A stretch of DNA of 64,000 nucleotides from Emydura subglobosa (GCA_007922225.1 ML679946.1:98216979-98280978), one strand, 5' to 3'. Counted from the stretch's first letter, positions 22,400-33,530 are shown. Translations and numbers: made by a program. Notes: generated by a model not told the origin, from the sequence alone.

Positions 22400-22712
22400 G
22401 TTGTTATATCTACATTGATGGAGGCACTGTTGGATCCACTGGATTGATTCTGCGGGATCGACTGAGCGGCAGTGGAGACCCGCTCAATCGATTCGGAAGT
22501 CAATGGCGTTCATCCACCCCCGCAAAAAGAGTAACACTGCGTTGATCGGAGGGCATTTCCAGTTGGTGTAGTGTAGCGGGGAGGCTGTGGTAAGTAGAAG
22601 TTAGGAAGTCAACGGGAGATACGCAAGGTACTCTATGTAGCCTGGGTATCTCCTGTTGACTGCCGTTGAAATTTGCCAGCAGTGTAGACCAAGCCTGAGG
22701 ATCTGATGGGTC
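22400..22712. repeat. Degraded non-autonomous DNA element
   Basis: The right end 'ccagcagtgtagaccaagcc' is the complement of the 'ggcttggtctacactgctgg' terminus frequent in sauropsid non-autonomous DNA transposons. The left end near 22410 reads 'tatctacattgatgga'. The interior has 'ctcctgttgactgccgttga' and an earlier inverted echo 'agtcaacgggaga'. Superfamily (hAT or Harbinger) cannot be fixed. Confidence 0.45.
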
Positions 22713-24049
22713 TCTCATGGAATGATCATCAGTAGAGTGATAGTGCCTGCTGGAGATTTCCCATAGGGAGTTCAATTTTCCCAGTGTGGTCACCCTCTTT
22801 CTATAACTTTATTTTGACTATACCCATGTTCTGTGCATGTGCATGAAAGTATCACACCTCTTCTTTCTTATTGGTCTGGTATGCCCAAAAAACTTTATAG
22901 TTCCCTTTATTCTCATCAGCACTGACACACAACCTATATCCTGTGGTTAAGGCACATGTTAGAGTCAACTGTGCCTCTAAAGCACTTTTGTGATTTAAAA
23001 TTAATCTTCCGGCCAAATTTTTGCAATTTCACCCCTGGCTACATATTTTCCCATAATCTCAGGGCATCAGATTATTCTTCAGTCATTTACTTATGTCAAC
23101 ATTTTTTTATCTCTAATAGCCTAAAATAGCTATGCTAAAATCTTCCAGACCTCAGCCTATAGACCTTGCATTTCAGCCTTCCTTTCTCAGATACCTAATA
23201 TCCTAATACCCTAATACCTATTTTCACTTCTAAATACTAATCCATCTTTCACTTCTACAATTTAACTTTAGTTACCATACCATGATTATATAGGACTCAA
23301 CATGTTAGTTAATTATAACATCACACAATAAATGAATGATAAAATAAAATCATTGGCTACAGGTTCCTGTCCCAAGGTCAGGCCCAATATTATTAAAATT
23401 ACTCTTTGGTTGGGAATCTGTAGGCTATGAGTAGAATACGGAAGTGACCCCTGAAGAGTAGGAATTGCCCTGCGCCCCTCTCCCAGCCCATTAAATGGCA
23501 TTGATGGCAAACAGGTGTTTTTATCCTTTCACCAAACTGCCCAAATTTGCCGCTATCGGCAGAAACACTCTTTGTGGGGCAATGCACAGTCTTTGAATGT
23601 GCTATGTCTCACCTGCATTTTGCAGCGAGAAATTTGTTACAGTGTAGGAACCCAGTTGAGACTTTTCTGCTATCAAGGAATCCCCATGTAGCAATTAATA
23701 TTTTCATCGGCAATAGACGTTTGCTCTTTTTCCTTGTGCCATATCGCTATATTATACATACTGGGCTTGTCATATAGAGATTGATACTGAGCAAAGAAGA
23801 AACGCTATCGTGTTCTTTGAATACAAAGCCATTTGGGCTCCTTTTCTGCTGGTAAACCCACTGTCATTTAAATTAGCAGTTAGGAGAATAAAGAGATGGC
23901 AAATCATCATAAACTGAGCATTATTATTATTATTATTATTGTTATTTCTGACAAAGGCTTTCCTGCCGTTTGTAGATAGATCATGATAGAAACAATTAAC
24001 CATGGGAAGCAAGGAAATAATATTATTTGTATTAGAGCAGCTTATAGAG
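22713..24049. other. Unassigned AT-rich DNA with (TTA)n
   Basis: No recognisable element from 22800 to 23900. Tandem-like 'ctaatatcctaataccctaa' occurs at 23196-23220. (ATT)n occupies about 23921-23945. Frames 23313-23510 (-), 23547-23777 (+) and 23770-24012 (-) show no domain; the last is open through the ATT tract as an Asn run. Confidence 0.35.
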
Positions 24050-24265
24050 GCCCAACCAAGTTCAGGGCTCTATTGTGTTAGGCTGTGAAAATGCACAGTA
24101 GGAGACAGCACTTGTCTTGAAGAGCTCACAATCTAAACAAACAAGGAAGGCAAATGGTGGGAGAAAAAGATACAAGGTACAAATAGAAGATGGCACAAGG
24201 GCACCCAGGAAATCTCTTATAGAGCAAGGAACCAAGCCCAGGTCTCTCAAGTCCAAGTTCAATGG
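24050..24265 (-). repeat. CORE-SINE/MIR-like relic
   Basis: Antisense copy: 'ttcagggctctattgtgtta', 'gaagagctcacaatctaaac', then 'aagcccaggtctctcaagtc' and 'ttcaatggtttaacc'. Same family and orientation as 13040-13275 and 33250-33530. Confidence 0.7.
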
Positions 24266-25059
24266 TTTAACCAGATTTTCAAAAGTATTTAGGTACCTAG
24301 AGTCAGATAAGACTATTTAACTGGTCAAAACCAAGAACTTAGTACCTAGCTGGACTGGGGACATGATGAATTATTAAGACTTGGTGTCAGATTCACCTCA
24401 GAAATGGCAATTGTAATATCGTTGGTGAAACATGAGCGAATGTACTTGCATGGAAATTATAAGTGTAAAGAAATAAATAAACCAAGCTCCATTACTTCTG
24501 AGCTACAGCTGATATTTGTGTTGGCTCAGCCAGCATCTTATTAGTCATTTCATGTTTTCAAAAACTCACATTCTATTAAAAAAAAAAAAAAGGAGTTGCA
24601 GTGAAAAAGAGGTTACAAAATGTTTCTTTGTTGTAAGCAAGGTAATGTAAGTAACAGCTTTAACGTTGCTCTGAACAAGGAATGTTCATTAAACCCTGCT
24701 GTACATTGGCTTAGTCTGAGCTACTGAGCCACAAGTATCTTTTAATATTATAGTTTTCTTCATAATGATAATGATGAATATGTTCCCCTACTTAATACTA
24801 TTTCATCCATGATTACAAAGTTCTCTATACACACAGGAAGAGCTGGCATGGAGCATTTAGACATACTCCCCGTACTGCCAATCCCACCAGTTTAAAAATC
24901 ATGAGTCAGAGCCCCAAAAATCATTACACTGAAAAAACAAATGTGTTGTTTACTCCGTTTTCTGATTTTTTAAAATCTCTCCTACTCTGTGTGTGACAAT
25001 CAGTGCTGCCAACACATACAATTTTATAGTGAATAACATGATTTTGGCTCCTATGTCAA
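24266..25059. other. Unassigned AT-rich DNA with foldback traces
   Basis: A-run at about 24578-24591. Between 24895 and 25045 'aatcatgagtcagagcccc' and 'aacatgattttggctcctat' look like the two arms of a decayed palindromic element ('atcatga...ggctc'). Nothing else is recognised. Confidence 0.35.
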
Positions 25060-25750
25060 TTTTATATCCCCTCCCCCAGCTTCCATATCAGTTTTGTGCA
25101 CTCGCCCATCAGTGGTGCACACCCTCCAGCTGCCACGAGCCCCCCAACCATATCTCCGTTCCTCCTGTAGCTGTAGAGTCTTTTCACCCCTTATCAGACC
25201 TGAGAGGGCAGCTCAAGGGACTCTTCACCCCCTCCCAGGCCTGGGGTGGGTGGGGGAATCTCAGATACAGCAGGGATACCCTTCTGCCCCTTCCCACGCC
25301 TGGTGTTACGGGGATGGAGACTGGAGGGGAGCGGAACAGAGAGATGGATGATCCCATTTTTCACAAGAGGGGAGTGAATAAAGCCACACTGAGCTGTTGG
25401 GCTCTTTCTGCTCCCTCCTCCTCCTCCCCTTGTGTAGAACTCCTGAGGGGTGAGGGATGCCTCTGCCAGCAGCTCCGGTTGTCTGTTCTTCTCCAGGGGA
25501 TAGGGAAGCAGGGAAGACAGCCAATAAAAGAGTGATTTCCCCTTGGCAGTCTGAAAAGTGCTAGAAGGCTGCAGCTACTTCTGTCCTTGCAGGGCTGTCT
25601 GCAACAGTGGCTGACACCTCTTTGCTCTTTGAAGGTTGGCCACACATTAATCCTGCACTGGAGGTGCCACAGTGTCCCAAGAGGGGTCAATCTGCCTTAG
25701 CGAACCATAGTGCCCCCTGCGTCTCCCCAGTGCAACAGATTTTCTCCCTC
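25060..25750. other. GC-rich block of unknown origin
   Basis: About 690 bases clearly richer in G+C than the flanks. It holds C-rich tracts such as 'ccctcctcctcctcccctt' and long open frames on both strands (24993-25535, 25094-25351 +; 25306-25524, 25361-25690 -). Frames open on both strands at once are expected in stop-poor GC-rich DNA. It could be an LTR or another repeat; I find no termini, TATA/poly(A) pair or coding motif. Confidence 0.35.
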
Positions 25751-26519
25751 CTTCAGTCCCCAGATCTGTTAAAAACAGAGAGGGAGCCCAATTTTAGACA
25801 CCTTCTTATATGGTGAAAACTCACCCTTGGCTTGAATCTCCTTTTGAGACTGGAGAGCCCCTGGGGAGAAGATGCTGGATCCAAATATAACATTTGGTGA
25901 CAGAGAATTTCTATCCCACTCGTATCCAGTGCTCCCATTGTCTGAACAAGGAGAAGAATAAATGAGCAAAGAATGCTATGAAACACGGGAAGCAGGAGGA
26001 ACAGTTCATCTGGAGGCACAAGGTGACAGACATCTGCTTTTTGCTGCTGGGACAGTATGAACAACTAGAAATGGAAAGTCAGCAATTAAAAACAGAAACA
26101 AAGAACTAGGTTGCTGCCCTGAGCTTCTGCAAACAAAGCAGTGAGGGGAAAGCAGTCAGTCATATTTACTGACCATGTACAAGCAAGCAAAGATACAGCT
26201 TAGCCTGAACAGAGTGTCTGTACCCAGCAGAGTGTCTGTAGCCAGCAGAGGGATCCAAGTACAACCAAAGGAAGAATCCTGCAAGGCAAACTCTTGTTTT
26301 GAACAAGTTCCCCTGGAAGAAACCGCCATAGTTTTGAAGACTTACCTTTTTACCATTGTATGTGATTGAAGGAAAGTTTTCCACCATTATTTGGTAGATC
26401 TTGGCTTGAGAAGCTCAAGGTGAATTGCCCCAAGATCAAAGCAATAACCAAAGCACCTTGAAATCTTCAAGAAGTACTGAATGGACACTCAAAAAGTTTT
26501 TTTGAAAAAGAGTCTGGAC

Positions 26520-27340
26520 AGATGAGCAATGTGTCAGCGAAGCTCACTTTTAAGTCTGACAGCCAGTCAATATACTGCAAACTCATAGCTGAGCTTTATG
26601 CTTTGAAGCCTCTGATGGAAGCTGATTTGGACAATTTAGTGAACTTCAGAGTCTTGTCACCAGTTTCACACAGTGAGGGGGCTACACCCATCATAGCAGT
26701 CATCAAGAAGAAGGGTGCAGTCTGAATTTGTGAAGATTTCAAAGTGATGCTGAATCCAGTTTTAGGTGCAGACCAGTATCCACTACCTCATACTGAAGAT
26801 TTGTTTGCTACTTTTAGTCGAGAACAGTGTTTCAGTAAATTGGATTTGCTCAGTGCAAACCTACAAATTGAGATTGACTTGGCATCTTGCAAATATCTCA
26901 CAAGCTACACCCAAAAATACTTTTTTTTACAACAGGTTGCCTTTAGGTATCACATTGGCATCTGCCCTGTACCAGAAAGCCATGGATGAGATCTTGAAGG
27001 GACTGAATTGAGTTCAGTGCTATTTCGATAACATCCTTGTTAGAGGAAAGGATCAAGAGGATCATCTTCAAAATTTGAATGTTATATTGCAGTATTTGGA
27101 AGACCATGGATTGAGAGTACATCAAGACAAAAGTGTTTTCTCAAACCTTCAGCTGAATACTTTGGACATGTAATTGATGCCACCAGCTTAATGGAAATCA
27201 CTGATGAAAGAGAAGGCAGTTCTTCAGTTGTTACCACCAGATACCATTTCACAGTTATGTTCATTTTTAGGATTGCTTAATTATTTTGTAAAATTCTGCT
27301 TAATCTGGCAACAGTATTTTACATGAACTCTTACAAGCAA
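26520..27340 (+). pseudogene. Gypsy reverse transcriptase remnant
   Basis: Frame 26522-26725 gives 'LYALKPLMEADLDNLVNFRV' and 'VSHSEGATPIIAVIKKKGAV', then a stop replaces the R of the usual 'VRICGDFK' (seen as 'ICEDFKVMLNPVLGADQYPL'). 'FSKLDLLSAN' carries the first catalytic Asp. 'LGITLASALYQKAMDEI' follows in another frame. The YLDD box near 27020 reads Y-F-D-N, so the last catalytic Asp is lost, and an in-frame TGA precedes it. 'FLGLLNYFVKFC' near 27265 is the connection motif. Confidence 0.9.
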
Positions 27341-27394
27341 AATAAAAATGGAAATGGACTAAAGATGTGAGCATGCATTTAAGGAAGCAAAGAA

Positions 27395-27545
27395 ACTGTT
27401 GACATTAGCAGAAGTTCTTACACACTTTGATGCTTCACTACCACTGCAGTTGGCTTGTGATGCTCCATCATATAGAGCGGGTGCAGTTCTTCTACACGTT
27501 TTTCCTAATGGCCTGGAGAAACAAATTATCATGTCACATAATACT
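27395..27545 (+). pseudogene. Gypsy RNase H remnant
   Basis: Reads 'HFDASLPLQLACDAS' and 'YRAGAVLLHVFPNG', the start of the Gypsy RNase H with its conserved Asp in 'ACDAS'. The rest of the domain is degraded by frameshifts. Confidence 0.85.
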
Positions 27546-28079
27546 CACTATGCCTGAGAAGAACTATAATAAATAACTATAATAAACTACAAATAAAGTG
27601 AGAAACTCTCAGCATTATCTTTGGAATTTAGAAGTTTCCTACCTACCTTTATGGTAGACATTTTACTTGGCTGATGAATCATCTCCTGTTACTTTAAGTT
27701 TTTGGACCAATACATGGAATTCCATCAGTAGCTGCTCATATGAAACAATGGGCATTGCTATTTTCACCTCATTCATATATTATTCAACTCCATAAAGGGA
27801 CTCAGCATGGCAGTTCTGATGGGTTGTCACACCTTTAGTTTCCAAGCTCCTGTCAACCCAAAAAAACTTCAGACGAAGTGTTCTATCTCAATTTGATGGA
27901 TAGGTTACCCAATAATAGCACAGACATCAACAAAGAAACTGCTAAGGATGATGTGCTTTATGTTGTGAAGGAAATGGTACTACAAGGTACCATGTTGGAT
28001 CAAAAAGATCCCCAGTTTACGCAATTTGTGTCATGTCAACACAAACTATCTGTGAATCATTCCAAAATCACTTCAATCT

Positions 28080-28650
28080 CAGGTTTTGGAAGGTCTTCAC
28101 AAAGGTCATTTTGGCATTATACAAAAGAAGGCGGTAGCCCAGAGTCATATCTGGTGCCTAAGGATCAACAAAGATATTGAAATGAAGATGAACTGCTGTA
28201 CTACATTTCATCAAATTCAGCATGATTCTGACCCTGCTCATCTATACCTTTCGGTTGTGGTCTCAGACTCCTTGGACACATATTCATGTGGACTTTGCTG
28301 GATCTTTAAAAGGTTATGTGTTTTTGGTCATAGTTGACACCCATTCAAAATGGCCACAAATTTTCAGAATGATTTCTACTACAGCTGCTAAGACCATTGA
28401 ATATCTTCAGACCTTGTTTAGCCAATTTGGTTTACCGTTACCGTTGGTGAGTGACAATGGACCTCAATTCTGTTCTGAAGAATTTCAGATATTCCTAGCT
28501 TCTAAATGAATTTGACACTTTCACTTTGTTCTATACCATCCTGCTACAAACGGACCAGCGGACCACTTTGTACAAACACTTAAGGATGCCTTAAAAGATG
28601 TCTGTTTTAAGCCATTATCAGAAATCTTGACAATTTCATGCTTGTCTATA
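28080..28650 (+). pseudogene. Gypsy integrase remnant
   Basis: The zinc-side 'GLHKGHFGIIQKK' is at 28089. The catalytic core is in frame 28222-28509: 'TPWTHIHVDFAG' (first Asp), 'VFLVIVDTHSKWPQI' and 'PLVSDNGPQFCSEEF' (second Asp). After two stops, 'YHPATNGPADHFVQTLKDA' covers the third catalytic position, where the expected Glu is Asp. Inactive. Confidence 0.9.
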
Positions 28651-29289
28651 GGAACATACCACATGTTACTACCCAAGAGTAACCTGCAACACTTTTCTTG
28701 AAGCGATCTTTGCTTACCTGCTGGGTCCTGCTATGTCCTGATATTGATCCACATTTAACAAATCCCAAGCTATGCAAATTGATTAACACTGTGAAACGCT
28801 CCATCATTCTTTTAAAGTAGAAGATTTAGTGTGGACTCTGCAACTATGGTTGTGGAGTGAAATGGGTACATGGAGAACTTGGAAAATGGACAGGACCTAT
28901 TTTCTTTTTTGTAAAACTATCCAACACTATTTTGTGGAAATAAGACCTGGTTCATTTGCAGCCTTGACAAGAACTAGAGTCTGGGAATGTTCTGGCAGGA
29001 CTTTTTGTTCCTCTGATCAAACCTCCGTCTGTTATAACCCCTAATTTTGATAACTTGTTGAGAGAAATTTTGGGGCCACATACAGTTGATTCTGTACCAG
29101 ATCTAGATGACTCCCTACCTATTGTTCAGGACACTGCTGCATCGCCATCACCACATTATCCCAATAGAATGGGAAAACTAGTTGGGTGCCTGACTATATA
29201 AATTGTTTAGTTAGTGAGTTGCTATTCTAGGGCAGAATGATCCCTAGTAATTTAAGAGTCTGTGGTTGTCCACCTCCAACTTTTAGTTA

Positions 29290-29623
29290 GGTTACACAGT
29301 GTTTCATGGGGGTTCCAGGGAGGATGGAGCTAGGCTGTTCTCAGTGGTGGTAGATGACAGAACAAGGAGCAATGGTCTCAAGTTGCAGTGGGGGAGGTCT
29401 ATGTTGGACATTAGGAAAATGTTTTTCACTAGGAGGGTGGTGAAGCACTGGAATGCGTTACATAGGGAGGTGGTGGAATCTCCATCTTTAGAGGTTTTTA
29501 AGCTGCGGCTTGACAAAACCCTCACTGGGATTATATAGCTGAGGTTAGTCCTGCTTTGAGCAGGGGGTTGGACTAGATGACCTCCTGAGGTCCCTTCCAG
29601 CTCTACGATTCTATGATTCTATG
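29290..29623 (+). mobile_element. CR1 LINE 3' end, nested in the Gypsy element
   Basis: Starts near 'gggaggatggagctaggctg' and runs through the ORF2 C-terminus (frame 29299-29538: 'LFSVVVDDRTRSNGLKLQWG', 'MFFTRRVVKHWNALHREVV', 'FKLRLDKTLTG'). It ends 'gaggtcccttccagctctac' plus two ATTCTATG-type units. The uninterrupted frame suggests it is younger than most CR1 copies here. It lies between the Gypsy pol end and the 3' LTR, so it inserted after the Gypsy element. Confidence 0.95.
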
Positions 29624-29683
29624 TTAGCCACGTAATTAATAACACATATGTTTTTGGAAATTTTCTAAACTAGGATGGAGGAC

Positions 29684-29842
29684 TGTCATGTCCTTTCCTT
29701 TTAAATGTTTGAGCACTCTCCCCTCCCCAATGGAAAGCCTCACTTTCATGTCAGTTTTCACTCTGAACAATAAAGGGAGAACAGCACACAGCTCCATCCA
29801 TGTCTGTGTCTATCTCCTTCTCTGTGTGGTCCAGATATAACA
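29684..29842 (+). mobile_element. 3' LTR of the Gypsy element
   Basis: Preceded by the purine tract 29671-29683. Begins 'tgtcatgtcctttcc', has AATAAA at 29769-29774, and ends 'ggtccagatataaca'. That end matches the presumed 5' LTR end at 25876-25892 ('ggatccaaatataaca'). At 159 bp it is short, as in Mag-like elements. Confidence 0.75.
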
Positions 29843-30179
29843 CATACACTAACCTCTGGTGCTGGTCAGCTTGTTAAAGGGCGGAGCCATGGCTCTGCCA
29901 ACTGCCCTCCCCTTTCAGTACCACTTCCCAGAAATTAGTACCCAGGGAAAAGCAAAGCGGTAGCAGTCTTTGTGCTCCATGAAAGGGTGAGGGGGTGGGA
30001 GGTTCCTTACTCTCTCCCTATCCTCATCACTGTGCTGCTGCATAAAGACCAGGCACAGTCTTGCCATAATAAAGTATCCTGGGTCTGGTCCAAAATCTGA
30101 AGTACATTAAAGACAATGAGACTATTGGGGGAGTATAGTCCCACTCAGTGTGATTCAAGGTGGTAGACTTGGGCCCTCT
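29843..30179. other. Unassigned flank of the Gypsy element
   Basis: No recognisable gene. Contains 'gtagtcccactcagtgtg'-like text near 30136 that could be an old SINE/MITE core. Confidence 0.3.
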
Positions 30180-30265
30180 GGAATAGATAGCTATTGTTAT
30201 ACCCATTCTACAGAGGGGGAAACTGAGGTGTGGCAGAGAATCGGTTAAGTTCACGGGTGCAGCAT
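30180..30265 (-). repeat. CORE-SINE/MIR-like fragment
   Basis: 'ttatacccattctacagagg' then 'gggaaactgaggtgtggcag' is the antisense of the conserved 'cctcagtttccccatctgta' stretch. Confidence 0.7.
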
Positions 30266-31189
30266 CCTTGGAGTTAATGGAAATGCACATGCTAATGTAA
30301 GGGATGGATTTGGCCATGAGTGAATTGCACAAGATCAGGCAGTGCTGGATCGTTCCTAGTCCTTACACAGCATCACAGGCGAGTAAGAGGGAGTAAAGAT
30401 TCCTATCCAGTTGTGGGGCCACCTAAGGGCTCTACCTGAATGGCAGATGTGAGAGCTGCAACCTCCAAGGAGCAACTGGTTGCAGGGTGGGTTGGGAGTG
30501 GTGGGGTGAGAGTGCATGCTGCACTGCAGAGCTGGGTGGCTTCACGAGGGTGGGAATAAAACTGAGATAACACTGCATCCACTTTCATTCTCTTCAACCC
30601 TGCTGAGACCAAAGAGGCATATTCTTGCAGCTGTAGCTGCAGCAGCGGTAGCAAAGTGACTTTGGTGGTGGTCTGATACCAAAGGAAGGGGGAATTCCCT
30701 GACCTTCAGGGAGCTGAGTGGCATGGCTCTGCCTTTTGAGCAACATGCTGCTAGCATCAAGGTTTGCTCCACAGAGAGGCAGTTTCGATTGATCTCCAAA
30801 GACTATGCTCAATATAAACTTACATTTCCTCGCAGCGTTTGTTTTACTGAGCAGAAATGTGACAGTTACACTATCTGTTCCTTGCTCTCTGCTTCATTCC
30901 CAGCAGAGTTTAATTAAATCCCAGTTACTACTAGTGGTTTCACGAGGAGCTGGAGCCAAAGCCCATTGAACCCAGTGGAGAAGGACCATAGACCTCAGAG
31001 TGTTCTAATTTTGAAATGCAAAGTAATAACCAATGACTTGCATTTATACAGACTGGGATTTTGAATGAGCAGAGTTAGGCACTAACGTCCATTGCATTTC
31101 AACAGGAGTGGGACGCTGTCTGAGACAATTCTGAAAATCCCAATAATAATGTCTTTTACCTAATGTTATTAAAGCACTCAAAGTGCTTA
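30266..31189. other. Unassigned non-coding DNA
   Basis: Overlapping minus-strand frames (30403-30654, 30542-30799, 30594-30812) and 30723-30917 (+) have no recognisable domain. A SINE/MITE fragment may lie near 31050-31140 ('gggattttgaatgagcagag'). Confidence 0.35.
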
Positions 31190-31378
31190 TTAATAAGCCT
31201 CACAACACCTGAGTGAATCAAGGGTGTTCATTGCCCTCTTTCTTCAGAGGAGGAAACTGAGGCACAGAGAGGTTCAGGGATTTACCCACAGTCACCTGGA
31301 GACTGAGACAGGCTTAGATTCCCCAGCAGTCCTGACTTCCACTCCCTCGTTCTAACCACAGATAATACTGACTGCTGT
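31190..31378 (-). repeat. CORE-SINE/MIR-like relic
   Basis: 'gaggaggaaactgaggcaca', 'gagaggttcagggatttacc', 'agtcctgacttccactccct', 'cgttctaaccacagataata'. Antisense, well recognisable. Confidence 0.8.
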
Positions 31379-32483
31379 GAAAAGATATCTAGATTAAATC
31401 ATGTATTAGATCTGACCAATGTAGTAGTATCACTTTGGGGTCAGAATAAGTGCTCTGAAGTTCATATGCTTGCTGTATGAATTCATCTGGTTTGGGCTTT
31501 ACATTTTTGTTTTCTTTTAAATGAGCTCCCAGTTCATATTCTGACAATGTTTTATTGTCCTCAGATCCCTGATGAGGTGCAAGAATGCCCACCCTACCTC
31601 CCATCCTATGTGTAAATACATAATAGATGATTTGAGACATTTCTCCCAACTTGAGTTGACTAAAACAGGAGTAACTACTCTAGGCATGTGCCTCCTTTGG
31701 GTAGATTAATGGAAAGTTGGACTAAGGCACTTGAGGGAAGAGGGTGCATATGTCTGAAGGAAATGACTTGGAAATGCCCGAGGTACCTGCAGTGTATTCT
31801 TGCAAGGGAGGTTCTAATTACTAATGTCAGTTACTTTCTTGAATGTTTTTGTGTGCAACAAGAAGCAAGGTCTGGATTCATTGACCAAGCCACAACAGAT
31901 GATCTTTTATGTGTTTATTTGGCAGGGCTTGGCAGCATTACTCCAGTGAAGTTCCATTATAAAACCCCATTTGCTAGGGGTTTAACAAATAACTCTTTGA
32001 ATTTTCATCAGGCTAAAATTTGGCCAAAAGTTCTCCACCCAGAGATGACAATTACAATTAAATTTAAATCAACTTGACCACTTTTTATATAGAGGTTATT
32101 ATAGCATCAAGCTAGTGACGACACAACTGTGTCTGATGGGCCTTTTTATGCTAAGGCTCTGTTTTCAGTTGCCTTTAACTTCTGAAACGTGTAACACTTC
32201 GAGCTGAAATTTCTCATTCTTGTGCTAAACCCAGAAGTAAACAAATGTATTTAGAAAAAATATCCCTGCTGCTATTGCTAAGTTATCTGAGGTTGGAGCA
32301 ATAAGAGTTTTGTGCTTTAAACAGTTTGTTGGGTGCATTATTGTGAAACTTGGCAGTTGGAATGTGACTTTGTCCAGTTTGTGAAAAACTGGGCTGAGAA
32401 AGGAAGACAGTAAAGAATGAAAACGGCATGTTATTTTCCATTACTGCTTCCTGTAAACAAATCACATCAGGTTATGCCTGCAT
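31379..32483. other. Unassigned AT-rich DNA with a 129-codon frame
   Basis: Frame 31688-32077 (+) spans 129 codons and 31389-31649 (-) 86 codons. Neither contains a motif, signal peptide or transposon peptide I recognise. One such frame is expected by chance in 64 kb. Confidence 0.35.
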
Positions 32484-32706
32484 GAAATCATAGATTCATA
32501 GAAATGTAGGGCCAGAAGGGATCCCAAGAGGTCATCTATTACACACATACACACACACACACATGCTGAGGCAGGATTAATTGTACTTAGACCATCTCTG
32601 GCAGATGTTTGTCTAATTTGTTATTAAAAACCTCCAGGGACAGGCATTCCACAACAAGCCTAGGTTCCCTTTTCTGTGCTTAACTTTCTAAGTGTAAGGA
32701 TAGTTA
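32484..32706 (-). mobile_element. CR1 LINE 3' fragment, antisense half of an inverted pair
   Basis: Begins 'aatcatagattcatagaaat', 'gtagggccagaagggatccc', and continues with 'cctccagggacaggcattcc'. A (CA)n tract (about 32543-32562) has expanded inside it. It abuts a sense CR1 end at about 32707. Confidence 0.88.
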
Positions 32707-32878
32707 ATCACTAGAACGGGTGACCTAAGGAGATGGTAGAATCCCAGTCATAAGTGGGTTTAAACTGAAGTTAGATAAACATCTGTTCAGGATGCTCTAG
32801 GTATATTTGGCCCTGACTCAGCGTGGGAAAATAGACTAGATGACCCCTTGAGTTCCCTTCCAGCCCTACATTTCTATG
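32707..32878 (+). mobile_element. CR1 LINE 3' fragment, sense half of an inverted pair
   Basis: 'ctagaacgggtgacctaagg', 'gttagataaacatctgttca', then 'gactagatgaccccttgagt' and 'cccttccagccctacatttc' with a degenerate tail. Its 5' end touches the 5' end of the antisense copy, giving a 3'-5'/5'-3' head-to-head arrangement. Confidence 0.88.
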
Positions 32879-33006
32879 TTTTTGCATACGTGTATCTGCA
32901 TGCTCATCATCTCCATAGTCCTTAACGCAGGAGGATTCCTCCCTCTCTGATTGGTGTCAGTCAGCTAACACAATGATCAGTGTTACTATTTTTTTGGTAA
33001 TTTGGT

Positions 33007-33245
33007 CTTGGCTATATGGAGAGAGCTGGCGCCCGGCAAGCTGGGGTGTAAATCTGGGGTGCACTAGCCTGCTGCACGCTAAGCTGCCGTGTGGACCCGG
33101 CTTCCCAAACAGCAGTAGTTCAGAGTGCACAGTGGCACTTTTAGGGCACAGAAGTTGGGTCCGCCCGGCCAGTTAGTACACAGCAGGCTACTGTGCTGTA
33201 GACGGACACCCCAGCTTGCTGTGTGCTAACTCTGCATATAGACAA
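33007..33245. repeat. Foldback (MITE-like) element, about 240 bp
   Basis: The left arm (33007-33080) 'ttggctatatgg...aagctggggtgtaaatc...agcctgctgcacgctaa' is complementary to the right arm (about 33172-33245), which reads 'ttagtacacagcaggctact' and 'caccccagcttgctgtgtgc' and ends 'tgcatatagacaa'. The loop includes 'gtgtggacccggcttccc' and its partial complement 'gttgggtccgcc'. No coding capacity. Target duplication not resolved. Confidence 0.7.
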
Positions 33246-33249
33246 ACGC

Positions 33250-33530
33250 ACAGGAGAGCCTAGAGGCCACAACCAAGACCAAGGTTTGCCTGCTGGGTGC
33301 TGTACAACACGTGATGAGAGACAACCTGCTCACCTCCAAAAGCTTAAGATTTAAATAGACAAGATGGATAAAAGGAATCACTCTTATTACAATTTTACGG
33401 ATGGGGAATTGAAGCCCAGAGAATTTAAGGGCCATATAGGAAATCTGGAGCAGATCTAGGACTTGAAAATGTTTTTTTTTTTTTTTTTTCTGCGTCCCAG
33501 TCCTGTGCTTTCACCACAAGACCATCCTTC
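33250..33530 (-). repeat. CORE-SINE/MIR-like relic with T19 insertion
   Basis: 'aggccacaaccaagaccaag', 'ctgctgggtgctgtacaaca', 'aaagcttaagatttaaatag', 'tttacggatggggaattgaa', 'agtcctgtgctttcaccaca'. A pure T-run (33472-33490) sits near the end, where other copies have a short variable segment. Confidence 0.7.

Larger units (their letters stand above)
25893..29842 (+). mobile_element. Decayed Gypsy (Mag-like) LTR retrotransposon
   Basis: In order: LTR-end-like 'ccaaatataaca' (25881-25892) followed by a possible primer-binding site 'tttggtgacagagaa'; remnant of leader/gag; RT (26520-27250); RNase H (27400-27540); integrase (28080-28640); a nested CR1; a purine tract 'taggatggaggac' (29671-29683); and a 3' LTR. 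The RT and integrase peptides resemble the Mag-like Gypsy elements of reptiles. Gag is almost absent and the upstream LTR is unrecognisable beyond about 20 bases. Many stops and frameshifts: long dead. Confidence 0.85.

Noticed and set aside
24993..25535. 180-codon open frame
   Set aside because: Lies in a GC-rich block where frames are open on both strands simultaneously; proline/serine-rich low-information product without motifs.
31570..31605. Hammerhead core at 'ccctgatgaggtgcaagaat'
   Set aside because: The first box is present but no GAAA follows a closing stem.
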